NCBI GenBank assembly: GCA_005880395.1
Contig: VBHQ01000056.1
Location: 1 to 50,252 of the forward strand
Direction: 5' to 3'
From: Chloroflexota bacterium
Lineage (GTDB): Bacteria; Chloroflexota; Dormibacteria; CF-121
Length of the DNA: 50,252 nt
Shown here one piece after another: positions 10,226 to 18,219 of the stretch. Numbering within the stretch: position 1 is the first letter of the stretch; each line of letters starts with the position of its first letter. The notes beneath the pieces are model-generated. The model was not told where the DNA came from. It ran no database searches and worked only from the letters and a program-made list of their open reading frames with translations. A program made the translations under genes and the position numbers.

Positions 10226-11316
10226 TTTTTGCCTCCGAGCAGGAGGCCAACGACTGCGTCGAACGAGTCAGGGACGGGGACTCCGCCGGGGCCGGCGCCA
10301 AAGAATGGCGGATTGCACGGCGCGGCGCTGCAGGGACCAACCACGACGTTGATCCTGGTGGCGAAGCCCTGGCCGTCCTGCGCGCCGAAAACGCTGGTGC
10401 TCGATTTCATGCCCCGGTCGAAGGTGGTTGGGTCGGCGACCACCAGATCCGTGTTGGTGGCGAGGGTCCGGCTGATCCCGTTCAGCAGGTTGACGGTCGC
10501 CGGCGCCTGACGAAAGATGTCGTTCAACTGCGCCGCGGTTCCCGAGAGCGACGCATCGCTGCGGCTGAGTGCCGCGTTGGCGTTCGCCAGCGTCGCTTTG
10601 ATCTGGCTGTCCTGCTGGGAGAGCGAATGAAGCAGCACCTCCGAGTTGTGGATCAACGCTCCCAGCTCCTGCCGGCGGTCGCTCTGCGCCAGTTCCGCCG
10701 TCACGGCATCGAGGCCCTGGATCACCTTTTGCAGGTCCTGGTCGCGGGCGGCCAGCGTGTCGGTGATCGCGGCCAGGTGATCCAGATCTTGGCGGCCGTA
10801 GCTGAGCGTCTGGTTGGTCGCCAGGCCTTCACCGGCGAGACCGCCGCCCAGGGAGATCACGAGGGTGCGTAGCTTCTCGCGAGTCGGGGCGTCCAGGCTG
10901 TTGACGACGTCCTGGAGCTCGACGGCGCGGGCAACCTGCGTCTGCGGCAAGCGGGCTCCCGATGACAGGAGACCAGCTGATCCCGGATCGAGGGCGACGT
11001 ATTTCTCACCGAGGAGGCTCTTTGGCCGAACCGTGACCCGAGCGTCGGAATGCACCGGGGCGTAGGCGTCGTCGAGTGCGACGGTCACGAGCGTCTGGTT
11101 GCCGTCGAGCGTGATGTCCTGGACGCTGCCCGCTTTTGCCCCGGCGATCAAGACGTCACTGCCGGGGTAGAGCCCATCAGCCGAGTCGAGCGGGACGACC
11201 AGCCGATACTCGGTCAGGCCGTTGACGATGCGGAAGGAGATGATCGCCAGCAGCACGACCAGTCCGACGATCAGCGCAACCCGATACCGGATCAGCCAGT
11301 TGCGGACGGCGTTCAT
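10222..11316 (-). CDS. MCE family protein (first)
   Basis: N-terminal TM, RLVVPLDSADGLYPGSDVLIAGAKAGSV; directly abuts ATPase stop. Confidence 0.88.
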   Translation of the reverse strand: MNAVRNWLIRYRVALIVGLVVLLAIISFRIVNGLTEYRLVVPLDSADGLYPGSDVLIAGAKAGSVQDITLDGNQTLVTVALDDAYAPVHSDARVTVRPKSLLGEKYVALDPGSAGLLSSGARLPQTQVARAVELQDVVNSLDAPTREKLRTLVISLGGGLAGEGLATNQTLSYGRQDLDHLAAITDTLAARDQDLQKVIQGLDAVTAELAQSDRRQELGALIHNSEVLLHSLSQQDSQIKATLANANAALSRSDASLSGTAAQLNDIFRQAPATVNLLNGISRTLATNTDLVVADPTTFDRGMKSSTSVFGAQDGQGFATRINVVVGPCSAAPCNPPFFGAGPGGVPVPDSFDAVVGLLLGGKK

Positions 11317-12123
11317 CTACTCCATCCCAAGCGGACCCTCGACGGCTCCCTTGATGAATTGCTGGGTGAACGGGTTTTCCGAGCGCTGCAACTCGTCCTT
11401 GGAGCCCTCGTCGACCACCTTGCCGCCGTGCAAAAGGATGATGTGGTCACCGATGTTGAAGCAGGACTTGATATCGTGGCTGATCACGATCCCGGTGGAT
11501 TTGTATTTCTGCTGTATCTCCTTGATCAGGTCGCAGAGCAATGCAGTCCGTACCGGATCGAGACCGGAGTCCGGCTCATCGAAGAGCAGAATCTCCGGTT
11601 CGAGCACGAGCGCGCGGGCAAACCCCGCTCGCTTGCGCATCCCTCCCGAGAGCTCATTGGGCATCTTCTTGACGGCATCCGCCAGCCCAACCTCCTCCAG
11701 CCGCTGCATGACAATGTCCTTGATCTCTCCCTCCGATTTCTTGGTGTGCTGCCGGAGCGGAAAGGCGACATTGTCATAGAGGTTCATCGAGCTGAAGAGC
11801 GCGCCGTCCTGGAAGAGCATGCCGACGTTGCGCCGGAGCTCCAGCAGCTCATCATCGCTGAGGTTTGGCACGCTCTTGCCCGCGACGCGAACGTCGCCGC
11901 GGTCAGGGAAGAGCAGGCCGACGATGTGCCGCAGCAGCACGCTTTTGCCGGTGCCCGACGGTCCCATGACCACCGAGATCTTCCCCGCCGGGATGTGGCA
12001 GCTCACCCCTTCGAGCACCTGTTTCTCTTCGAAGGCCTTGTAGACGTCGTCGATCTCGACCATGTGCTCGCCGTTCTTGCCCATGCTCTTGGCCGCTGCT
12101 CCCTTGCTGATGTCGGTGCTCAT
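11317..12123 (-). CDS. ABC transporter ATP-binding protein, MlaF/Mkl-like
   Basis: Walker A GPSGTGKS, LSGGMRKRAGFARAL signature, Walker B ILLFDEPDSGLDP; ATGA overlap at 12120-12123 sets start; ORF-track N-terminal extension rejected. Confidence 0.92.
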   Translation of the reverse strand: MSTDISKGAAAKSMGKNGEHMVEIDDVYKAFEEKQVLEGVSCHIPAGKISVVMGPSGTGKSVLLRHIVGLLFPDRGDVRVAGKSVPNLSDDELLELRRNVGMLFQDGALFSSMNLYDNVAFPLRQHTKKSEGEIKDIVMQRLEEVGLADAVKKMPNELSGGMRKRAGFARALVLEPEILLFDEPDSGLDPVRTALLCDLIKEIQQKYKSTGIVISHDIKSCFNIGDHIILLHGGKVVDEGSKDELQRSENPFTQQFIKGAVEGPLGME

Positions 12124-12953
12124 GAAGGGATTGGAAGGTTGGGGTTCTGGCCCCAGAAGATTTGGGTAAGGACCGCGTTGACGACCACCGTCAGCACCAG
12201 GCTGACCGCCATCGTCTTCGCCACTGCGCGGCCGATGCCCACCGCGCCGCCTTTGACGTGATAGCCGTAATAGACGCCGACGCAGATCACTAGAAAGGCG
12301 AACACCACGGCCTTGATGAGCGAGTAGCCGAAATCGGTCAGGTTGCTGAAGCGCCAGAAGTACGAGAAGTACACGCCGTTGGACACCAAACCGATCTGGA
12401 ACCGCTGCACCACCCAGCTGGCGAAGAAGCTCGCGCCCAGCGCCAGCACATACATCAGCGGCAGCACCAGCAGCGCCGCGATCATCCGGGTGGTGACCAG
12501 GAAAGGTACCGATGGCACGCCCATCGTTTCGAGGGCATCGATCTCCTCGTTGATCCGCATCGTTCCCAGCTCGGCGACCAGCCCGCAGCCGACCTTGGCG
12601 CCGATCGCGAAGCCAAAGAAGATGGGGGTGATCTCGCGCATATCGCAGAGCGCGTTGAAGACGCCCGCCAGGCTTTCCGCGCCGCCGAGCTGATGCAATG
12701 AGTAATAGGCCTCGACCGAGCATTCGGAGCCGCTGAAATAGGTCATCACCAGCGCGACCGGCGTCGAGCCGATCGCGAGGAACGCCGCGTACCACCAGAT
12801 CTCGCTGCGGTAGCGAAGCGCCCGCGGAACCTGGGAAAGAGCCCGGATCGCGAAAAGCACGATCTCGCCCAGGACTTCGAAGAGACCGAGGCCGGGCGCC
12901 CAGAAGTGGGTTGGCACCGGAGCGAGCTGTGGCGGCCTAACGGTGGTGGCCAT
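12120..12953 (-). CDS. MlaE/YrbE family ABC permease
   Basis: Polytopic; ELGTMRINEEIDALETMGVPSVPFLVTTRMIAALLVLPLMYVLA (MlaE signature region). Confidence 0.92.
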   Translation of the reverse strand: MATTVRPPQLAPVPTHFWAPGLGLFEVLGEIVLFAIRALSQVPRALRYRSEIWWYAAFLAIGSTPVALVMTYFSGSECSVEAYYSLHQLGGAESLAGVFNALCDMREITPIFFGFAIGAKVGCGLVAELGTMRINEEIDALETMGVPSVPFLVTTRMIAALLVLPLMYVLALGASFFASWVVQRFQIGLVSNGVYFSYFWRFSNLTDFGYSLIKAVVFAFLVICVGVYYGYHVKGGAVGIGRAVAKTMAVSLVLTVVVNAVLTQIFWGQNPNLPIPS

Positions 12954-12959
12954 CGTGTC

Positions 12960-13772
12960 TCAGCGCAGCACGTTCTGGGTGTGGAACAGGGCCAGAACGG
13001 TGGGCGTGTACAGGTACTCGAGCGCCTGGATTCCGATGAAACACCAGACGACACCGGAATGGACCGCGCGTGCGACGCCTTCGGCGCCGCCTTTGGCGGT
13101 TATACCTTTATATATGCAGATGGCGGCGACGAGCGCGCCGAACAGGATGCACTTGATCTCGCCGCCGAAGAGGTCGACGAGTGTTCCCTGAGTGACAAAG
13201 CTCGCTAGGAAGGCGCCGGGGTTGACGCCAACCACGGCGACTGCGACCAGGAAACCGGACAGCGTCGTGAAAACGATCATCGGCACGTTGTAGAGCGCCG
13301 TCATCACCATCAGTGCCAGTGCCCGGGGAACCACGATGAAGAGCACATTCGAGAGTCCCATCACGCTCAGCGCCTCCAGTTCCTGCCGCACCTGCCGCGC
13401 TCCCAGGTCGGCGACGATCGCGGTGCCGCTGACGGCGGCGATCATCAGCCCGGTGGCGACCGGCGAGAATTCCCGGATGTTGGCCATCACGGTGAAGCCG
13501 CCCAGCCGCCACTCGCTGTTGGCGGCCCTGAAGAAATGACCGGCCTCGAGCGACACGATCACCCCCCAGCCGACCCCGGTGAGCAGCAGCGGGATGAAGT
13601 TGGCGGTCAGGATGAAGCGGCACTGGTCGAAGAATTCTTTCCAGTAAAAGGGGCGGCGCATGGCGCCGCGCAGGGCAGCCCCGAACAGCAGGCTGAGCTC
13701 ACCGACACTGCCGACCGATTGCCGCGCGCGCCCGATCACCGGTCGTCCCCCTGCCGGCGCCTCGCCTGCCAC
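12960..13772 (-). CDS. MlaE/YrbE family ABC permease
   Basis: DLGARQVRQELEALSVMGLSNVLFIVVPRALALMVM; second of YrbEA/YrbEB-type pair. Confidence 0.92.
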   Translation of the reverse strand: MAGEAPAGGRPVIGRARQSVGSVGELSLLFGAALRGAMRRPFYWKEFFDQCRFILTANFIPLLLTGVGWGVIVSLEAGHFFRAANSEWRLGGFTVMANIREFSPVATGLMIAAVSGTAIVADLGARQVRQELEALSVMGLSNVLFIVVPRALALMVMTALYNVPMIVFTTLSGFLVAVAVVGVNPGAFLASFVTQGTLVDLFGGEIKCILFGALVAAICIYKGITAKGGAEGVARAVHSGVVWCFIGIQALEYLYTPTVLALFHTQNVLR

Positions 13773-13806
13773 CCGACGGAGGGCCGCTCACCCATCCCAA
13801 CATCAA

Positions 13807-13835
13807 TATATACAGGTTTTTGCACAATTCCTGAA
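13807..13835 (-). promoter_or_regulatory. putative sigma70-type promoter of the mce operon
   Basis: Minus strand TTCAGG-N17-TATATA, -10 at 13807-13812, -35 at 13830-13835, about 35 nt upstream of the first yrbE start. Confidence 0.45.
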
Positions 13836-13976
13836 CCCTTTCATAGGGACTCGACGCTATCCCACGGCGCGGCCGTCACATTCAGCGGATCGGCGGTGCA
13901 TGACTGGTAGATGCTTTATGCGCAGCCATCGCGGCGGACCGTAACGCCGCTATGGCTACGAGCCGTTAACCCACCG

Positions 13977-14474
13977 GTGCCGGATCCCTTCGAGCGGCTC
14001 TTTCTCCAGGAGTACCCGAAGGTGGTGGCGATCGCTTACCGGGTACTGGCCGATCGTACGGCAGCCGAAGACGTCGCCCAGGAGGTCTTCCTAAAGTTTC
14101 ATCGGAGCATCTCCCCCGACTCCGAGCGGGCTTCCGGGTGGCTGCACGCGGCTGCCGTCCATTCGGCGCTGAACCGGCTTCGGGGCGAACGCCGCCGGGT
14201 CGTGCGCGAGACGGCCCATGCACGGTAGGCGGCGCAGGCGTTGAACCCGGATCCGCAGACGCTCGTGGTGGAGGCCGATCGCCGGCGGCGCGTGCGATCC
14301 GCGCTTGCCCGGCTGCCGGAACGAACCGCCTCAGTGCTGTTGCTCCGGCACAGCGGTTTGAGTTACGCGGAAATTGCGACCGCGCTCGGCGTCAAGGTCG
14401 GAAACGTCGGAACCGTGCTGCGCCGTGCGGAAGAGACTTTGCGCAAGGAGGTCGATCGTGCGGCATTTGAATGA
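13977..14474 (+). pseudogene. ECF sigma-70 family factor interrupted by in-frame TAG (14226-14228) between sigma2 and sigma4
   Basis: sigma2 (FERLFLQEYPKVVAIAYRVLADRTAAEDVAQEVFLKFHR) and sigma4 (LARLPERTASVLLLRHSGLSYAEIATALGVKVGNVGTVLRRAEETLRKE) lie in one frame separated by TAG. Confidence 0.85.
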
Positions 14475-15558
14475 CGGGACGCTGCGGCGGATGTCGGACG
14501 AGCCGCTGGCCCTGACGGCGAGCGACCAGTCGCACTTCGATGGTTGCGCCGAATGTCGCAGCCGCCACGAGGCGATCGCGAACCGGGCGCGGGCCAGCTC
14601 CGCCATGCTGGCTGTCCCTTCCTTTGAGCCGCAGCCGGTGGCGGCGCTTGCCACGTTTCGCAAGCACCTGGCCGGACAGGGGGCGCGTCGGGTGCCTTTC
14701 TATCAGCGGTGGATCGATCGAAACGCGCCACGGATGCGCCCGCTGGCCACGCCGGTCATGGCGATCGTTCTGTCCGCGATCCTGGTTACGGGTCTGGCCG
14801 CGACCGGCATCGCCGTTACCATGCTCCGCGTCTACGCGCCCGATCACGTCACCCCCGTCCCGGTGTCACCTTCGGCATTCGCGCCGGCAAGTCTGCTGCT
14901 GGATTACGGGACGGTCAAATGGCTGCCTGCTCCGCCCTCGCTGCAACAGCTGAGCGACCCGGTTGCTGCCCACGCCCAGACTGGACTGCCCGTCCTGATG
15001 CCGGCAGCGCTGCCCAACGGGATCACTGGGCCCGTGACCTACGGTGTGGTGTCGCAGGCGGCCGGGAGTCTCACGTTCGATGCCAAACGCCTGGCGGCAT
15101 CCGCGGCGAAGCAGCACGTGAACGTCAAGCGGATGCCGTCGAGCATCGATGGCAACACCCTGGTCGTCAATGCGGGGCCTGCTCTGCTAGAGGTCTGGGG
15201 TCTATCAGGACAAAGCCAGGCGCCGACGCTGGTGATCGCGCAAACCCGAGTGCCGACCGTCGACTCCACCGGCGCGTCGCAGGCCGAGCTCGAGAATTAC
15301 CTGCTCTCGCAGCCCGGGGTCCCACCCGATTTCGCGAGCCAGATCAAGGCGATCAAGGATCCCAGCACGACGCTTCCGCTGCCGATTCCCCAGGGGCTCG
15401 CGACCACGGAGTCGACAACGGTGAACGGTCACCAGGCGACGCTGATCAAGGCGGTGATCGGCGCGGGCGTGGTCTGGATCCAGAATGGCGTAATCTACGC
15501 CGTCGGAGGCCAGCTGACTCCGGACCAGGTTGTCGCCATTGCAAGCACGCTCCATTGA
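14458..15558 (+). CDS. membrane anti-sigma factor with ZAS (Hx3Cx2C) motif
   Basis: GTG start overlapping sigma stop; HFDGCAEC motif; single TM (VMAIVLSAILVTGLAATGIAV); downstream of ECF sigma. Confidence 0.75.
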   Translation: MRHLNDGTLRRMSDEPLALTASDQSHFDGCAECRSRHEAIANRARASSAMLAVPSFEPQPVAALATFRKHLAGQGARRVPFYQRWIDRNAPRMRPLATPVMAIVLSAILVTGLAATGIAVTMLRVYAPDHVTPVPVSPSAFAPASLLLDYGTVKWLPAPPSLQQLSDPVAAHAQTGLPVLMPAALPNGITGPVTYGVVSQAAGSLTFDAKRLAASAAKQHVNVKRMPSSIDGNTLVVNAGPALLEVWGLSGQSQAPTLVIAQTRVPTVDSTGASQAELENYLLSQPGVPPDFASQIKAIKDPSTTLPLPIPQGLATTESTTVNGHQATLIKAVIGAGVVWIQNGVIYAVGGQLTPDQVVAIASTLH

Positions 15559-16501
15559 TCCACCGGCGCTGAATCCGGACGAGGCGGCGGGCGCCGCCTC
15601 GCTTGCCATCCATACCCAGGACCTGGCGAAACGCTACGGAAAAACGGTCGCCTTGGCCGGCTTGACGATGAGCGTTCGTCGCGCCGAGGTGTTCGGCTTT
15701 CTGGGGCCGAACGGCGCCGGGAAGACGACGGCGGTCAAGCTGCTGGTCGGATTGGCGCTCCCGACCGCCGGCCAGGGCTGGGTCCTTGGCGCGCCGGTTG
15801 GTGACCTGAAGACGCGCCGCCGCCTCGGTTATCTGCCCGAGTTATTTCGTTACCAGGGCTGGATGTCCGCCCGGGAGGTGCTCGAGCTGCATTGCAAGCT
15901 GGCCCAGATCCCGCGGCCCGACTGGAAGAAGGAGATCGATGCGGCGCTCGAGCTGGTCGGCCTCAGCGACCGAGCCGGTGACCGGGTCGACGGCTTTTCC
16001 AAAGGCATGCAGCAGCGCCTGGGTCTCGGCGTCGCGCTCCTCGGCCGGCCGGACCTGGTGCTGCTCGATGAGCCGACGTCGGCCCTCGACCCGGTGGGGC
16101 GTCATGATGTCCGCGAGGTGATTCGCGCCCTGAAGGGGCGCGGCACCGCGGTCTTTTTGAACTCCCATCTGCTGACCGAAGTCGAACAGATCTGCGATCG
16201 GATCGCGGTCGTCGATCATGGCCGCGTGATCGCAACCGGAACCATGGCCGAGATCCTGGGCAAGGACGGCGCGGTTCGCATCCGCGCCACCGGGCTGGCG
16301 ACCACCGGCCGGGCGGCGCTCCGTGCCTACGGAAGCTTCGACGACGAGGGGGAGTGGCTGACCTTCCGTGGACTCTCGCAGGATCGAGTGCCAGACCTGG
16401 TGGGCGAGATCGTTCGCCAGGGCGGGCGGGTGTACGCCGTGGAGCCGAGGCATGAAACCCTCGAGGACCGGTTTCTCGAGTTGCTCAAGGAGAACGGGTG
16501 A
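15530..16501 (+). CDS. ABC transporter ATP-binding protein
   Basis: GPNGAGKTT Walker A, LVLLDEPTSALDPVGR Walker B. Confidence 0.93.
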   Translation: MSPLQARSIDPPALNPDEAAGAASLAIHTQDLAKRYGKTVALAGLTMSVRRAEVFGFLGPNGAGKTTAVKLLVGLALPTAGQGWVLGAPVGDLKTRRRLGYLPELFRYQGWMSAREVLELHCKLAQIPRPDWKKEIDAALELVGLSDRAGDRVDGFSKGMQQRLGLGVALLGRPDLVLLDEPTSALDPVGRHDVREVIRALKGRGTAVFLNSHLLTEVEQICDRIAVVDHGRVIATGTMAEILGKDGAVRIRATGLATTGRAALRAYGSFDDEGEWLTFRGLSQDRVPDLVGEIVRQGGRVYAVEPRHETLEDRFLELLKENG

Positions 16502-17199
16502 ATCGGGTTCTGACGATTGCGCGGCTCACCGTGCTGGAAGCGTCGCGCCGAAAGCTGCTACTGGCCCTCGCCTTGCTGACGCTCGCTGTTATTGTGCTGA
16601 CCAGCTGGGGATTCAGCCGCCTCCCGACCATGAAGGACGTGACCCCGGCCCAGGTTCGGCTGGCTGCCTCGCAGCTGACCATCCTGGTCGCCTTCATGTT
16701 CAGCGGCGTGCTGGCGCTCGGCTCGACCCTGGTGGCGGCGCCGGCGATTGCCAGCGACATCGAGTCCGGGATCGCGCTCGCTATCCTGCCGCGGCCGATT
16801 CGCCGCAGCCAAGTCCTGATGGGCAAGTGGCTCGGCCTGGCTGTCCTGGTGGTGCTCTCGCCGATGACGGGCGGCGTCATCGCGCTGGTGCTCTTCTTCG
16901 TGGCCTGGATCGGCGGTATCGCGCTGGCCATCGGTCAGGTGTTCGGCAACGACACCATCATCAATATCGGTGTCGGCAGCCGGCTGCTGATTCCGACCGA
17001 CGGCCTCTGGCACGGCGCCATCTTTTACCTCGAACCGTCGGACATCCTGGCGGCCGCGAGAGTGGCGGGGCGGGCGCGCGCCGGAAACCCATTCTTTGCC
17101 GATCAGCCGCTCGCCTTCAAGTACATCCTCTGGGTTATCGCCTGGCTGGTGGCTGTGCTTGGCCTCGCCAACTGGAGCTTCGCTCGCCGCGACCTCTAG
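16498..17199 (+). CDS. ABC-2 type transporter permease (probably internally deleted)
   Basis: Polytopic; ATGA/GTGA coupling with ATPase; GKWLGLAVLVV fused directly to LSPMTGGVIALVLFFVAWIGG. Confidence 0.75.
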   Translation: MNRVLTIARLTVLEASRRKLLLALALLTLAVIVLTSWGFSRLPTMKDVTPAQVRLAASQLTILVAFMFSGVLALGSTLVAAPAIASDIESGIALAILPRPIRRSQVLMGKWLGLAVLVVLSPMTGGVIALVLFFVAWIGGIALAIGQVFGNDTIINIGVGSRLLIPTDGLWHGAIFYLEPSDILAAARVAGRARAGNPFFADQPLAFKYILWVIAWLVAVLGLANWSFARRDL

Positions 17200-17285
17200 A
17201 CGTATCGGAGACGGTTACTGTCAGCGGAGCGGAGAAAGATCCTGACACCTCGAACAACTCGGTGGTGTTGACCGCGACTACATAG
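17199..17285 (+). pseudogene. 3' remnant of a DUF11/CARDB-like surface protein
   Basis: Frame reads DVSETVTVSGAEKDPDTSNNSVVLTATT-stop, the typical end of a DUF11-like beta-sandwich; no start or upstream domain. Confidence 0.5.
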
Positions 17286-17312
17286 GCAGGCTGTCTCCAA
17301 CCGGGACCATTC

Positions 17313-18125
17313 TTATTTGGTGCCTTTGACCCGGGGGCGGAGGGCCACGAGTGCAGCTGCCTGAATCACGAGCGCGACTACGACGGCTAGGAGGAAAGCA
17401 CCGCCGATGCCGAGTGATCCAAGCGTCGCGCCAAGAACGCTGAAAAAGGCTGCAAATGCGAACAGCCCAAACATCAGGCCGCGCCAGACGGCAGCCGCGG
17501 AATCAATGCCGTCCCGCCGGTGAGCAAAGACTGCCAGGATCGCCGCATAAAGCGGAAAGGGTGAAAGCAGGCCGCTAAGGCGGGGCCCGAGCGCTGGCGC
17601 GACTGCCGTCAGGCCGACGACGAGGCCGGTCGCGATCGCGATTCGCAGGGGAATGTCAGCGGGCTCTGCCTTACCGGCCTCGCTGATTCGAATCACGTTC
17701 CGGGGCATGAGTGCGATCGCGATAACCAGCGAGATGGCGACCAGAACTGGCTCGACCACCGGCGGCAGGCGTAGGACGTCGAACAGCACGGTAGCCAACC
17801 CGAAGAAGGCCGTCCCGGCGGCTACGCCGACGGTCCAGCTCCGTTTCCCACCGAGCCAGACGTAGGCAAGGCCGAAGACCGCCTGCGACGTGACGCCGAG
17901 GAGGACCCCAAGGGCGGCGACGGCAGCAAACCGGTTGCCCTGATCGAGGGCGAGGAAGAAGACGACCGGTCCGGAGGTCAAGGGCAGGCCCACCAGCCAG
18001 CCACTCATCGCGTCCCCCCATCGCCGGCCGACAAGGGTCGCGCCGGTGATCAGGACCGGAGTAACGACCAGCTTGAGCGGGAGGTTTTGGAACATAGGGT
18101 TTTGCGATAGCGCCGGCATTGGCAA
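17313..18125 (-). CDS. hypothetical polytopic membrane protein
   Basis: 270 aa, about 8 hydrophobic segments; no family confidently recognised. Confidence 0.7.
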   Translation of the reverse strand: MPMPALSQNPMFQNLPLKLVVTPVLITGATLVGRRWGDAMSGWLVGLPLTSGPVVFFLALDQGNRFAAVAALGVLLGVTSQAVFGLAYVWLGGKRSWTVGVAAGTAFFGLATVLFDVLRLPPVVEPVLVAISLVIAIALMPRNVIRISEAGKAEPADIPLRIAIATGLVVGLTAVAPALGPRLSGLLSPFPLYAAILAVFAHRRDGIDSAAAVWRGLMFGLFAFAAFFSVLGATLGSLGIGGAFLLAVVVALVIQAAALVALRPRVKGTK

Positions 18126-18143
18126 CGTCGCCCGGTCGACCCA

Positions 18144-18172
18144 TTGACTTGGGCAGGTGGCAAACGTACATT
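18144..18172 (+). promoter_or_regulatory. putative sigma70 promoter of pyrimidine/hydantoin cluster
   Basis: TTGACT-N17-TACATT, about 50 nt upstream of start 18220; followed by CCGAA-AG-TTCGG inverted repeat. Confidence 0.5.
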
Positions 18173-18219
18173 AAGGTCGCCGAAAGTTCGGATTTTCGAA
18201 TACACACGGAGGGGATTAC

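Noticed and set aside
12124-12795. N-terminal extension of the ATPase ORF (492 aa)
   Set aside because: Extension overlaps the MlaE gene in another frame; ATGA overlap at 12120-12123 and ABC domain start support the short form.
13911-14474. Genome-wide TAG reassignment (recoded amber)
   Set aside because: TAG terminates several intact genes at expected C-termini in the window (e.g. 24337, 25668, 41435-region genes), so only local suppression or a split gene is plausible.
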